In this document: positions 26,498 to 35,206 of the stretch, in pieces | Layout: every line of letters begins with the position of its first letter | How positions within the stretch are numbered: the first letter of the stretch is position 1 | Assembly: GCF_002813455.1 (NCBI RefSeq) | Contig: NZ_PHHE01000001.1 | Coordinates: forward strand, 1,054,001 to 1,118,000 | DNA: 64,000 bases | DNA from: Pseudomonas baetica | GTDB lineage: Bacteria; Pseudomonadota; Gammaproteobacteria; Pseudomonadales; Pseudomonadaceae | Reading direction: 5' to 3' | The notes under the pieces: model-generated | Database searches by the model: none | Seen by the model: the letters and a program-made list of their open reading frames with translations, nothing else | Told to the model about the DNA's origin: nothing | Position numbers and translations under genes: made by a program

Positions 26498-28086
26498 TTG
26501 CGCACCCAGTGCACAAAGCCTGGCACCGACCAGTTTCTGTGCGGATTGCCCGGCAGCGCGTCTTGCTCGTTGATCACCAACAGCACCGGCAGCCCCAGTT
26601 CATGGCTGATTTGCGCCGGATGTTTGAAGCGATGATCAAAGAACTCCCGCACATAGACGAACGCGATCGCCAACAGCAGGCCGGTGAGCATGCCGAACGG
26701 AATGATCAACATGGGTTTTGGGAACGCTGCTTCAGTCGGCTCGAACGGCGGGCTCAACACCCGGGCGTTGGACAGGTCGTTGTCCAGCGAGCGCGTGGTG
26801 CTGCTTTCGGCAAAGCGCTGCGCGTAGGTCGAGAACGCGGCGTGCAACGCGCCGATCTCGGTGTCCATCTGGCGCAGTTTGCTTTGGGTTTGCTGCAATT
26901 GATGGATTCGATTCTTGAACTCGGCAATGCGCGCGGTTTTCTGCTCGATGACCTGACTGACCACCGACAGGTCGATCGTGCGTTCCTGGATGCGGTTGTT
27001 GACCACTTTCAGGAACTGCTGGCGAGTGCGGGCAATTTGCTCGCGGGTCAGCAACATCGGCTCGCTACCGGGCTGGAACACCGCCAGATCATTCATGTAG
27101 CGGCTGACCTGAGTGGTCAGCGCCTCGCCCATCTGTCTGATCTCGCGGTCTTCGAACGCGATGTTGTCCACCGTGGTGGTGAAGGTGAACGGGAAGGTGT
27201 AGTCGTTGAGTTTGCTGGTGTTGGCAGCAGCCAGACTGGTTTTCAGGTAATCGAGCCAGCGCTGGCTTTGCAGCAAGCGGTCGCGGTACAGATTGAGTGC
27301 CTGCTCTTCGGTGTTGATTGCATTGAGTCGGAAGGTGATTTCCTCCTTCGGATCGGACGAACCGACACCTTCAAGCAAACTCAGCCGAGCACCTTCCAGT
27401 CCGTCGAGGCGCACCTGGTATTGATGCTTTTTGGTTTCATAAAACGAGTGCGGCAGTTCGATCGATTGCAGCGCCTGACGGCTGACCAGATAGTTTTGCA
27501 GCAAGGCTGCGACAAACGTTGTGCCCTGGGCTGGATCCGGGAAGCTGTAGACAATCGAAATGACATTGGAACCCGGCAGGGTTTCGATCTTCAGATTGTC
27601 GATGGCTTCTTGCGTCAAGCCGTCGAGTACCGTGTCGCGCACGGGATCGGTTTCCAGGCCCAGCGTGCTGCGCAGCGGGTTGACCACGTATTCGCGCAAC
27701 GGCGAGCTGACGTAGCGTTTGAACGGTTCACCGAGCAGCTTGCTGAACATGCCTGGCGCTGGGGTGTACTCGCCGTTGTCGCGCAGCTCGCTGATGGTCT
27801 GACGAATCAGCGCCGGCGAACGCAGGATATTGCTTTCGGTTTCCATGTCCGCAAGCGACGGCGGAATGAACGTGGCGTTGTCCTGGGTCAGCGAGGTGGT
27901 CGCATCGCCCTGGGAGAGTTTTTTCGACTGCACGATCACCTGCGCGGTGATATCGAAGCTCTGCTTGAGCAACAGCGGCAGCACCAGCGCGATCACTGCA
28001 AAGATCAGGAAGACACGCTTCACCAGTTGTTTGTTGGCGAAGAAAATCCTGAAGAACTCGTGCAGGTAATTTTCTTTTGGGTTCAT
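26494..28086 (-). CDS. Wzz/GumC-like chain-length determinant (polysaccharide co-polymerase)
   Basis: A 530-residue inner-membrane protein. A first transmembrane helix (about 23-42), a long periplasmic alpha-helical region with coiled-coil stretches (about 200-430), and a second helix (about 465-487: MLIIPFGMLTGLLLAIAFVYVREF) make a PCP-type protein like GumC. No kinase domain is fused; a separate kinase-like protein is encoded at 29147. The start at 28086 follows AGGTGA. It controls polymer length and links to the outer-membrane exporter encoded just upstream. Confidence 0.85.
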   Translation of the reverse strand: MNPKENYLHEFFRIFFANKQLVKRVFLIFAVIALVLPLLLKQSFDITAQVIVQSKKLSQGDATTSLTQDNATFIPPSLADMETESNILRSPALIRQTISELRDNGEYTPAPGMFSKLLGEPFKRYVSSPLREYVVNPLRSTLGLETDPVRDTVLDGLTQEAIDNLKIETLPGSNVISIVYSFPDPAQGTTFVAALLQNYLVSRQALQSIELPHSFYETKKHQYQVRLDGLEGARLSLLEGVGSSDPKEEITFRLNAINTEEQALNLYRDRLLQSQRWLDYLKTSLAAANTSKLNDYTFPFTFTTTVDNIAFEDREIRQMGEALTTQVSRYMNDLAVFQPGSEPMLLTREQIARTRQQFLKVVNNRIQERTIDLSVVSQVIEQKTARIAEFKNRIHQLQQTQSKLRQMDTEIGALHAAFSTYAQRFAESSTTRSLDNDLSNARVLSPPFEPTEAAFPKPMLIIPFGMLTGLLLAIAFVYVREFFDHRFKHPAQISHELGLPVLLVINEQDALPGNPHRNWSVPGFVHWVRN

Positions 28087-28102
28087 GTCGTTCACCTGAG
28101 AG

Positions 28103-29125
28103 TCAGTTGTCACTGCCTTTGTTGTCGACGCGGTAGCCGAAGCTGAACCCCACGCCCTGGAACAGCACCACGTCGGCCAGTTGGCGGGCGAGTTCGCCGG
28201 CGCTGGCAAGCTTGGTTTTTGGCACGTAGAGCATGTCGTCCGGTTGCAGGTAGGCGATCTGCGGAGCCTCGCCTGACAACGCTTTCTCGACGTCGTAATT
28301 CATCGCCTGCACCTGATTGCCATTGCGCCGCATGATCACCACCGAATCGAGGCGCGCCTTGACGTTGGTGCCGCGGGCGAGGGTCAGGGCTTCAAGCACC
28401 GAGACCGGACGGCGGATCGGGTAGGAGCCAGGCTGGGCCACTTCGCCCAAGACGTAGATCTCGTTGCCAGCCGTGGATTTGAGCAGCACATCGACGCTCA
28501 TCCGCCCTGGCAATTGCGCGTATTTTTTGTTGAGGAAGGCTTCCAGTTGATTGACGGTCATGCCTTGCATTGGCACGGCACCGATTTCCGGGAAGCTCGC
28601 GTAGCCGTCAGTCCCCACGGTGATCTCGCGGCTCATGCCGGTGGCGGGGTGGTTGAGGGCACTTTTGAGGTTCTGTTCGTTGCTCAACGGGCTGAGGACT
28701 TGCACGCTCAGCTGATTGCGGTTGGGCTGGAACAGTTGTTTGCGTTGATAAACGCGCTGGATTTCCTGGCGCGCTTGCTCGCTGGTCAGCCCGGCGATTT
28801 TCACCGAGGTGTTGGCGCCCGGCAGTTCGATGGTGCCGTCGGGCAGCACCAGTTGCGTGCCGTTGAGCTGGCTGGCGGCGGTGAAGTTCAGGCCGATCTG
28901 GTCACCCGACTGGACGCGGTAAGCGTCCGAGCCGCTGGTGCTGATGTGGAAAATCACATCCAGCACGTCTTTTGGGCGCAGGGTCTGCTCGACCCTCGGC
29001 ATATCGGTTGCCTGGGCGTTGGCCGGTGCGGCGGTGAGGATATTCACCGGCATGTTGCGGGTATCGGTATTGCTGGAGCAGCCCGCAAGCGGCAGCAACA
29101 GCAGGACAAGCATTTTGGCGTTCAT
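28103..29125 (-). CDS. Outer-membrane polysaccharide export lipoprotein (Wza-like)
   Basis: A 340-residue lipoprotein. The signal peptide ends at the lipobox LAGC (Cys16). Poly_export and SLBB domains follow (YRVQSGDQIGLNF, then GNEIYVLGEVAQPGSYPI and a final SLBB-like PDDMLYVPKT). Family members form the octameric outer-membrane channel for the polymer. The gene is 16 nt upstream of the Wzz-like gene, forming the usual export pair. Confidence 0.87.
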   Translation of the reverse strand: MNAKMLVLLLLPLAGCSSNTDTRNMPVNILTAAPANAQATDMPRVEQTLRPKDVLDVIFHISTSGSDAYRVQSGDQIGLNFTAASQLNGTQLVLPDGTIELPGANTSVKIAGLTSEQARQEIQRVYQRKQLFQPNRNQLSVQVLSPLSNEQNLKSALNHPATGMSREITVGTDGYASFPEIGAVPMQGMTVNQLEAFLNKKYAQLPGRMSVDVLLKSTAGNEIYVLGEVAQPGSYPIRRPVSVLEALTLARGTNVKARLDSVVIMRRNGNQVQAMNYDVEKALSGEAPQIAYLQPDDMLYVPKTKLASAGELARQLADVVLFQGVGFSFGYRVDNKGSDN

Positions 29126-29146
29126 GGCGTCATCCTTTGCGTTCGC

Positions 29147-29794
29147 TTACAGGTTTTTGTAAAGCCACTTGGGCATGTAGTACTTGCGCCGGTTGAACAC
29201 GCTACCGACCACTTTTGCCCCAGCCTGGGTCAGCCGTTGCACGGCAGCCTGGGCGACTTCCCAACGGGTGTCTTCGGCGCGAACCACGAACACCACGCCA
29301 TCGACCTGGGTGCTGATCACCAGCGTGTCAGCGGCGGAATACACCGCGTCGCCGTCGATCACCACGAAGCGGTACTGGCTGCCCAACTGGTCGAGCAACG
29401 GGCTCAGACGCTCGGCGGTCAGGTGTTCCAGGGTGCGGATCGGCCGGCCGTTGGGCAGCACGTGGAAGGGCAGGCTCGAGACCTGCACCACGCAGTCCTG
29501 CAACAGCGGCGGTTTGTCAGGGTTGAACAGCAAGTCGCGCAGGCCGCGCTCCTTGCTCAGGTTCAACTGCTGGGTGAGATTGCTCACCGACTGGCTGGCA
29601 TCGACCAGCAGCACCTGGCCGCTGCTCATCTGTGCCAGTTGGCTGGCCAGCGCCAAAGCGCTGGTGGTGGTGCCAGCGCCGGGGTTGGCGGCGGTCAGAA
29701 ACAGGATCCGCAGATCAAGATCCAGCACGGTCGAGGTCAGGTTCGATTCGCTGGGGTTGGCGATGCTCAGGCTTTTGTTGGTTGAACCGTCCAT
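29147..29794 (-). CDS. BY-kinase/CpsD-like P-loop protein with degenerate Walker A
   Basis: A 215-residue protein of the bacterial tyrosine kinase/MinD-like fold. Walker A' (VLLVDAS, about 62-68) and a Walker B-like VVIDGD are present. The P-loop (residues 35-44, AANPGAGTTT) has Thr42 where the phosphate-binding lysine of GKS/T belongs. The C-terminus ends RRKYYMPKWLYKNL with three tyrosines, a short tyrosine cluster as in BY-kinases. It may be a non-catalytic partner of the Wzz-like protein. The ATG at 29794 shares a base with the upstream stop codon. Confidence 0.7.
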   Translation of the reverse strand: MDGSTNKSLSIANPSESNLTSTVLDLDLRILFLTAANPGAGTTTSALALASQLAQMSSGQVLLVDASQSVSNLTQQLNLSKERGLRDLLFNPDKPPLLQDCVVQVSSLPFHVLPNGRPIRTLEHLTAERLSPLLDQLGSQYRFVVIDGDAVYSAADTLVISTQVDGVVFVVRAEDTRWEVAQAAVQRLTQAGAKVVGSVFNRRKYYMPKWLYKNL

Positions 29795-30540
29795 TAGCTT
29801 GCTCCGTGGCCGCTGAATACTTTGAAAGGGGTTTTCAACAGGATCTTCAGATCAAGCAAAAGGCTCTGCTCGGCGATATAGCTGAGGTCCAACTCAACGC
29901 GCTGGTCGAAGTCGATGTTGCTGCGCCCGGAGATCTGCCACAGACCGGTCATGCCGGGATAAATGGCCAGACGCGCGAGGTGATTGTCCTTGTAGCGGTA
30001 AGCGTTGAACGAGGTCGGGCGGGGGCCGACCAGGCGCATGTCACCGGTCACCACGTTGATCAGGTTGGGCAGTTCGTCGAGGCTGGTGCGCCGCAGAAAA
30101 CCGCCGATGCGGGTGATGCGTGGGTCCTTGTCAATCTTGAAGTCGATGGCGTCGGCCCCGTGCTTGTTGAGGTGGCGCAGCGACTCTTTCAATTCTTCGG
30201 CGTTGGCGACCATGGTGCGAAATTTGTACATGCCGAACTTGCGGCCGCGGTAGCCGGTGCGCTTTTGCACAAACATCACCGGACCCTTGCTGGTGAATTT
30301 GATGATCAGGGCCAAGCCAATCAACAGCGGCGAAATCAGCAGCAAAATGGTCAGGGCGCCGAGGCAGGCCACCACCCGATTGGTGCGCGACAGTTGCCAT
30401 GGGCGTCCGCCGTCGCGGCCGGTGAACCAGCCGCGGCCCTGGCGATGAATCGCCGCATCGAGGCGCATACGGTGCTCGGGGTCAATGCGCTTGTCGCGGC
30501 GCATCTGTTGAATCGGCACACCTTGTTCATGTCCAGTCAT
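29794..30540 (-). CDS. Undecaprenyl-phosphate sugar transferase (WbaP/WcaJ-like)
   Basis: A 248-residue initiating phosphoglycosyl transferase. One hydrophobic hairpin (about 58-82: LGALTILLLISPLLIGLALI) is followed by the catalytic KRTGYRGRKFGMYKFRTM and the DELPNLINVVTGDMRLVGPRP block. It loads the first sugar phosphate onto undecaprenyl phosphate at the inner membrane. The short form lacks the four-helix N-terminus of full-length WbaP. It lies 18 nt downstream of the epimerase gene. Confidence 0.88.
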   Translation of the reverse strand: MTGHEQGVPIQQMRRDKRIDPEHRMRLDAAIHRQGRGWFTGRDGGRPWQLSRTNRVVACLGALTILLLISPLLIGLALIIKFTSKGPVMFVQKRTGYRGRKFGMYKFRTMVANAEELKESLRHLNKHGADAIDFKIDKDPRITRIGGFLRRTSLDELPNLINVVTGDMRLVGPRPTSFNAYRYKDNHLARLAIYPGMTGLWQISGRSNIDFDQRVELDLSYIAEQSLLLDLKILLKTPFKVFSGHGAS

Positions 30541-30558
30541 GGAATCCTCCGCTGATGT

Positions 30559-31596
30559 TCAGCCGCGAGCGGCGCGTGGGCGATAGGCAGTGGGGTAGTA
30601 GTCGCGGAACCAGGCGATGAAACGCCCCAATCCTTCATCCAGCTCTATCCGGGGCTGGAACCCGGTGGCCTGGGCCAGATCGCTGGCCTCGGCGCAGGTG
30701 TTGAGCACATCGCCCGGTTGCAGCGGCAGCAGCTCGACAATGGCTTTCTGGCCGAGGTGTTTTTCCATCAGGGCCAGGTAGGTTTTCAGTGCCACCGGGT
30801 GTTGCCCGCCGATGTTGAACAGCCGCCAAGGCGCCATGCTGCTGGCCGGGTCGGGCTGCTCGCGATCCCATTCGGGCTGGGGCAGCGGTGGCTGATCAAT
30901 GAGACGGGCGATGCTCTCGATGATGTCGTCGATGTAGGTGAAATCGCGTTGGTGCTCGCCGTAGTTGAATAGCTTCAGCGGCTCGCCCTCGGTGATCGCC
31001 CGGGCGAACTGGATCGGCGACATGTCCGGCCGCCCCCACGGTCCGTACACGGTGAAAAAGCGCAGGCCGGTGCAGGGAATGCCGAACAGGTGGCTATAAC
31101 TGTGGGCCATCAGCTCGTTGGCTTTTTTGGTCGCGGCGTACAGCGACAGCGGGTGGTTGACGCCGTCCTTCACCGAATACGGCGTGTGCTGGTTGGCGCC
31201 ATAAACCGAGCTGGAGGAGGCGTAGATCAAGTGCTCGACCGGGTGATGCCGGCAGCTCTCCAGAATATTCAGAAAACCATTGAGGTTGCTGTCCAGATAC
31301 GCCCGTGGATTTTCCAGCGAGTAGCGCACGCCGGCCTGTGCGGCGAGGTGAATCACCACTTGGGGTTGTTCACGGACAAACAGCACGTCGATGGCCGACG
31401 CATCGGCCAGGTCAACCGTGGCGAGCTGGAAATCGCCGACCTGCTCACGCACCCATTGCACGCGGTCGTGCTTGAGCTGCGGATCGTAGTAGGCGTTGAA
31501 ATTATCCAGACCGACCACCGTGTGACCGTCGCACATCAGTCGCAGTACGCAATGGGCACCAATGAAGCCGGCCGCGCCGGTGACCAGAATCTTCAT
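30559..31596 (-). CDS. NAD-dependent epimerase, probable UDP-glucuronate 4-epimerase
   Basis: A 345-residue extended SDR: GAAGFIGAH (about 7-15) for NAD binding, catalytic YAATKKANE (Tyr-xxx-Lys), and GLRFFTVYGPWGRPDM, wording typical of UDP-glucuronate epimerases. With the UDP-glucose dehydrogenase directly upstream it would convert UDP-GlcA to UDP-GalA, implying a uronic-acid-containing polymer (inference). The start at 31596 overlaps the upstream stop by 4 nt; a much longer upstream extension is antisense-type nonsense and is rejected. Confidence 0.85.
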   Translation of the reverse strand: MKILVTGAAGFIGAHCVLRLMCDGHTVVGLDNFNAYYDPQLKHDRVQWVREQVGDFQLATVDLADASAIDVLFVREQPQVVIHLAAQAGVRYSLENPRAYLDSNLNGFLNILESCRHHPVEHLIYASSSSVYGANQHTPYSVKDGVNHPLSLYAATKKANELMAHSYSHLFGIPCTGLRFFTVYGPWGRPDMSPIQFARAITEGEPLKLFNYGEHQRDFTYIDDIIESIARLIDQPPLPQPEWDREQPDPASSMAPWRLFNIGGQHPVALKTYLALMEKHLGQKAIVELLPLQPGDVLNTCAEASDLAQATGFQPRIELDEGLGRFIAWFRDYYPTAYRPRAARG

Positions 31597-32945
31597 GGCC
31601 GTGCGCCTTCGGGGGCGACGTGACGCAGGCCGATGCCGCTGTAGTGCAGGCCGGCGGCCGCCACTTGTTCCGGGTTGTACAGGTTGCGGCCGTCGACAAT
31701 CACCTTCGAACGCAGCTTTTCGGCGAGCAGTTCGAAATCCACCACGCGGAAGTTTTTCCACTCGGTGCAGATCACCAGGGCGTCGGCATCTTCCAGGGTG
31801 TCGTCGCGGGTGGCGCACAGGTGCAGGTCGTTGCGGTAACCGTAGAGGCGCCGGCATTCGGACATGGCTTCCGGATCGTAGGCCTGCACGCTGGCGCCTT
31901 CGGCCCAGAGCGCGTCCATCAGATAGCGGCTGGGCGCTTCACGCATGTCATCGGTGTTCGGTTTGAACGCCAGGCCCCAGATGGCGATGGATTTGCCGGC
32001 CAGGCCCTGGGGGAATTGCGCTTTCAGTTTGCTGAAGAGGATATGCCGTTGCAGGTCGTTGACGTCGGTGACGCTGCGCAGCAGTTTCAACGGCATGCCA
32101 TTGTGTTCGGCGGTGTGCAGCAGGGCGCGCAGGTCTTTGGGAAAGCATGAGCCACCGAAGCCGCAGCCCGGATAGATGAAGTGGTAACCGATGCGCGGGT
32201 CGGAGCCGATGCCTTTGCGCACCGCTTCGATGTCGGCGCCAAGCAGTTCGGTGAGGTTGGCCAGTTCGTTCATGAAGCTGATGCGGGTGGCGAGCATCGC
32301 GTTGGCGGCGTACTTGGTCAGCTCGGCGCTGCGGTTGTCCATGAACATCAGTTTTTCGCGGTTGCGGCAGAACGGCGCGTACAGCTCGCTCATTTGCTCG
32401 CGGGCTTCGTCGTCGCGGGTGCCGACGATGATCCGGTCCGGGCGCATGCAATCGGCGAGGGCGCTGCCTTCCTTGAGAAATTCAGGGTTGGAGACCACGC
32501 GCACGGTCAGTGCGGATTTGCCGCGACGCAGCAGTTCGCTGTTGGCGGTGGCGAGCACCTGATCCGCCGTGCCGACCGGCACCGTGGACTTGATGATCAG
32601 CGTGCGATCGGCCTCCATGTGCGAAGCGATTTGCCGGGCGACGTTGAGCACGTGACTGAGGTCGGCGGAACCGTCCTCATCGGCCGGCGTGCCGACCGCG
32701 ATGAAAATCAGCTCGGCATGCTCGACCGCGTCGCTGGCCTGGGTGCTGAATAGCAGACGTCCGGCCTTGATGTTTTCCTCAAGTGTGCTGGACAAACCTG
32801 GCTCGCTAATTGGCGGCACCGCTTGTTGCAGTTGTTTAATCTTGTTCGGGTCAATATCGACGCATAAAACCCGATGACCGACATCTGCAAGTGCGGCGGC
32901 TTGTATTAATCCAACATAGCCCGTGCCAAATACGCTCACGTCCAT
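31593..32945 (-). CDS. ugd: UDP-glucose 6-dehydrogenase
   Basis: A 450-residue enzyme oxidising UDP-glucose to UDP-glucuronate with 2 NAD. GTGYVGL is at the N-terminus, VSNPEFLKEGSA is the central motif, and the catalytic cysteine is in PGCGFGGSCFPKD (about 255-267). GLAFKPNTDDMREAPS starts the C-terminal domain. GDP-mannose dehydrogenases share the fold, but the following epimerase favours UDP-glucose. GAGG precedes the ATG at 8 nt. This is the first gene of the exopolysaccharide operon; the promoter region is immediately upstream. Confidence 0.85.
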   Translation of the reverse strand: MDVSVFGTGYVGLIQAAALADVGHRVLCVDIDPNKIKQLQQAVPPISEPGLSSTLEENIKAGRLLFSTQASDAVEHAELIFIAVGTPADEDGSADLSHVLNVARQIASHMEADRTLIIKSTVPVGTADQVLATANSELLRRGKSALTVRVVSNPEFLKEGSALADCMRPDRIIVGTRDDEAREQMSELYAPFCRNREKLMFMDNRSAELTKYAANAMLATRISFMNELANLTELLGADIEAVRKGIGSDPRIGYHFIYPGCGFGGSCFPKDLRALLHTAEHNGMPLKLLRSVTDVNDLQRHILFSKLKAQFPQGLAGKSIAIWGLAFKPNTDDMREAPSRYLMDALWAEGASVQAYDPEAMSECRRLYGYRNDLHLCATRDDTLEDADALVICTEWKNFRVVDFELLAEKLRSKVIVDGRNLYNPEQVAAAGLHYSGIGLRHVAPEGARP

Positions 32946-33334
32946 CTGCGCACCCTCGATAGAGCGAAAAGAAGAAGTTCGGAAGAAGACTGTAGGAGGG
33001 GTATAGCGCAGCCTTTGAAAAGCGTGTCAGCAAAATGACATGTTGCATCTGTATAACACTTAAGCAAGTTTTGGCGATTGGCCATCAAGTCATTGCTGCG
33101 ATTGAATTTGTTGCTTTTGTGCAGATTTGTTCAGATTTCAATTAAGCGATAAACGGTCGTAAGCCGCTAATTTAAAGGCTTGTAGCGTCTGGGCTGTGTC
33201 AGATTTGAGTCACCGTTTTTTTGACGCTTTCTATAAAAAACAGTCAATTCTTGCGCTTTGATGGCCGGGTGCTAGTGTCAGGTTCTGACTGACAAACCTT
33301 TGACTTCCTGCCGTTTTGCCCGATCGGTATCGCC
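32946..33334. other. Intergenic control region between the exopolysaccharide operon and a divergent gene
   Basis: This 389-nt AT-rich region holds no credible reading frame. It contains a FleQ-box-like dyad at 33026-33039. There are several further GTCA/TGAC half-sites, including GTCA-N5-TGAC-TGAC at 33277-33293 on the divergent side. I could not fix -35/-10 elements with confidence. Confidence 0.6.
33026..33039. promoter_or_regulatory. Candidate FleQ box
   Basis: GTCAGCAAAATGAC matches the layout GTCA-N6-TGAC of the FleQ consensus that I recall as GTCaNtAAAtTGAC, with two central mismatches. It lies 81 bp upstream of the first operon gene. FleQ controls exopolysaccharide operons in Pseudomonas in response to c-di-GMP, so the location fits; binding is inferred. 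Confidence 0.5.
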
Positions 33335-35032
33335 ATGTTCAGATATGCCAAAGAAATGTTCTTAATTGTTTATTTATTGATTTATTCCGAATATTACTTT
33401 GATCGGTTAAATGCTATCGGCCTCAGTTTTTCTGTACTTCTTTTTGGCGCGATGTTTTTGGCGCTTACTTTGGCGTTATATCTAACGGGGTATATAAAAC
33501 AGGCTCTCATTCGCCACGTTTTCGCATTGGCGATGTTTGTCTCGGCGGTATTCTTCGATGTCTATACCCGGGTCACGGCGGATTACCTGACCTACAGCGG
33601 TTTCGTTTCATTGGTTTACTCCGGCGGTTTCATCCAGGAAGCGGCGTACCAGTACCGGGACGCGCTCCTGCGTGGCGTGCTCAGCGGTTTGCTGTTGCTG
33701 TTCGGCATCGGCCTGAAACCCCGCCACGGGCTGGCGATTCCCAACGCTTTGCGTGTGGCGGCCCCACTGTGTGGTGTGCTGTTGCTCAGTGCCGTGCTGT
33801 TTTTGCGTGCGGGTGAGGGCGCCCGCGGCCTGCCGATCATGTACACGCCGCTGGCCTATCTGAACCTGTTTGCCTATGAAGCGCTGCACAACACCGTCGG
33901 CCCGCGTGAACCGGTCACACTGACGCGCGCCTCGCAAGCGGTCGGCCACGACATCGTGTTGATTATCGATGAAAGCATCTCCGGCAATTATCTGGACATC
34001 AACGCGCCGTTCGGCGTGCACAGCAACCTCAAGCAACCGCACGCAGGCGTCGACATCTTCAATTACGGCTACGCCGCGTCCATCGCCAATTGCAGCGCCG
34101 ACACCAACATCACCTTGCGTTACGGCGGCACTCGCGCCGACTACATGCGCATCAACAGCACGCTGCCGTCGATCTGGCAGTACGCGAAAAAGGCCGGGCT
34201 GCGCACGGTGTATATCGACGCCCAGCGCACCGCCGGCAACCTGCAGAACCTGATGAACGACACCGAGAAAAAGGACATCGACGAGTTCGTGCAATTCGAC
34301 CAGACCAGCGTGCGCGACCGCGATATGGCCGCAGCTGCGAAGCTGATCGAGTTGCTCAACGACGATAAAGCCGAGCTGATCCTGATCAACAAGGTCGGCG
34401 CGCATTTCCCGGTGCACGACAAATACCCGGATGCGTTCATGGCCTACCGCCCGACCTTGCCGCGCGGCCAGTTCACCGAAGTGGCCGATACTGGCGAGCG
34501 CAACGGTTTCAACGGCCAGCCGGATGATTGGGTGCTCTATCGCAACGCCTACAAGAACACCGTTTTATGGAACGTCGGCGAGTTTTTCGCGCGCGTGTTT
34601 GCTCAGGCCAACCTGAACAATGCACTGCTGATTTACACCTCCGATCACGGCCAGGATCTGCATGAACGGGGGAACCCGGGGCTCAACACGCACTGCGGCG
34701 GAGATCCGGTGGAGGAGGAGGGGCTGGTGCCGCTGGTGGTGATTTCCGGCAGCAATCTGAAGACGCTGGACTGGTCGGCGCAACTGGCGGCGAACAAGGA
34801 TCGCTCCAGCCACTACAACATCTTTCCGACGCTGTTGCAGTTGATGGGGTACGACCTGGCGGGGATCGAGGCGGTGTACGGCAAACCGCTGAGCGTGGCG
34901 ACGGCGGATGAGTTCACCTTCAACTATCGCTTCAATGCGCGGTTGGGGGCCAAGCCTGAGTGGAAGCATATTGATCTGGACAGCATTGTGACGCCGGTGC
35001 AGGCACCGACCCGTGTGGCGGCGGGACAGTGA
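33335..35032 (+). CDS. Inner-membrane sulfatase-fold transferase (phosphoethanolamine-transferase-like)
   Basis: A 565-residue protein with about five transmembrane helices in the first 190 residues, then a periplasmic alkaline-phosphatase/sulfatase-fold domain. The nucleophile region is IVLIIDESISGNYLD (about 206-220), and the metal site has YTSDHGQDLHERG (about 433-445) and SSHYNIFPTLLQLMGY. Family members (EptA, OpgE, LtaS-like) transfer phosphoethanolamine or phosphoglycerol to envelope glycans or lipid A. Here it is divergent from an exopolysaccharide operon, so it may modify that polymer or lipopolysaccharide. No clear ribosome-binding site precedes the ATG. Confidence 0.75.
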   Translation: MFRYAKEMFLIVYLLIYSEYYFDRLNAIGLSFSVLLFGAMFLALTLALYLTGYIKQALIRHVFALAMFVSAVFFDVYTRVTADYLTYSGFVSLVYSGGFIQEAAYQYRDALLRGVLSGLLLLFGIGLKPRHGLAIPNALRVAAPLCGVLLLSAVLFLRAGEGARGLPIMYTPLAYLNLFAYEALHNTVGPREPVTLTRASQAVGHDIVLIIDESISGNYLDINAPFGVHSNLKQPHAGVDIFNYGYAASIANCSADTNITLRYGGTRADYMRINSTLPSIWQYAKKAGLRTVYIDAQRTAGNLQNLMNDTEKKDIDEFVQFDQTSVRDRDMAAAAKLIELLNDDKAELILINKVGAHFPVHDKYPDAFMAYRPTLPRGQFTEVADTGERNGFNGQPDDWVLYRNAYKNTVLWNVGEFFARVFAQANLNNALLIYTSDHGQDLHERGNPGLNTHCGGDPVEEEGLVPLVVISGSNLKTLDWSAQLAANKDRSSHYNIFPTLLQLMGYDLAGIEAVYGKPLSVATADEFTFNYRFNARLGAKPEWKHIDLDSIVTPVQAPTRVAAGQ

Positions 35033-35053
35033 GTTTTGGTTTGTCCGGGGTGA

Positions 35054-35128
35054 CGCTTTCGCGAGCAGGCTCGCTCCCACATTTGGAACGCGATCTACCT
35101 GTGGGAGCGAGCCTGCTCGCGAAGGGGC
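35054..35128. repeat. REP pair in reversed arrangement
   Basis: The same REP core as at 6651, but with the halves swapped: GCGAGCAGGCTCGCTCCCAC comes first and its inverse second. The copies therefore point the other way, with a spacer of only about 18 nt between them. Confidence 0.88.
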
Positions 35129-35206
35129 CGGCCAATTCAACGCTGAATTCAGGTCTGTCACCGTCATCCGCTATCCTTGCCCCACACTGACCCACCAGGT
35201 GGCGGC

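Noticed and set aside
26509..28146. A 545-codon plus-strand frame opposite the Wzz-like gene
   Set aside because: No recognisable domain, antisense composition, and the minus-strand gene is well supported.
29147..29794. Annotation as an active tyrosine kinase
   Set aside because: The P-loop lysine is missing, so only a kinase-like fold is claimed.
33219..33250. A sigma-70 promoter with TTGACG as -35 before the sulfatase-fold gene
   Set aside because: At 17-nt spacing the -10 position reads TCAATT, only three matches to consensus, so it is not reported as a feature.
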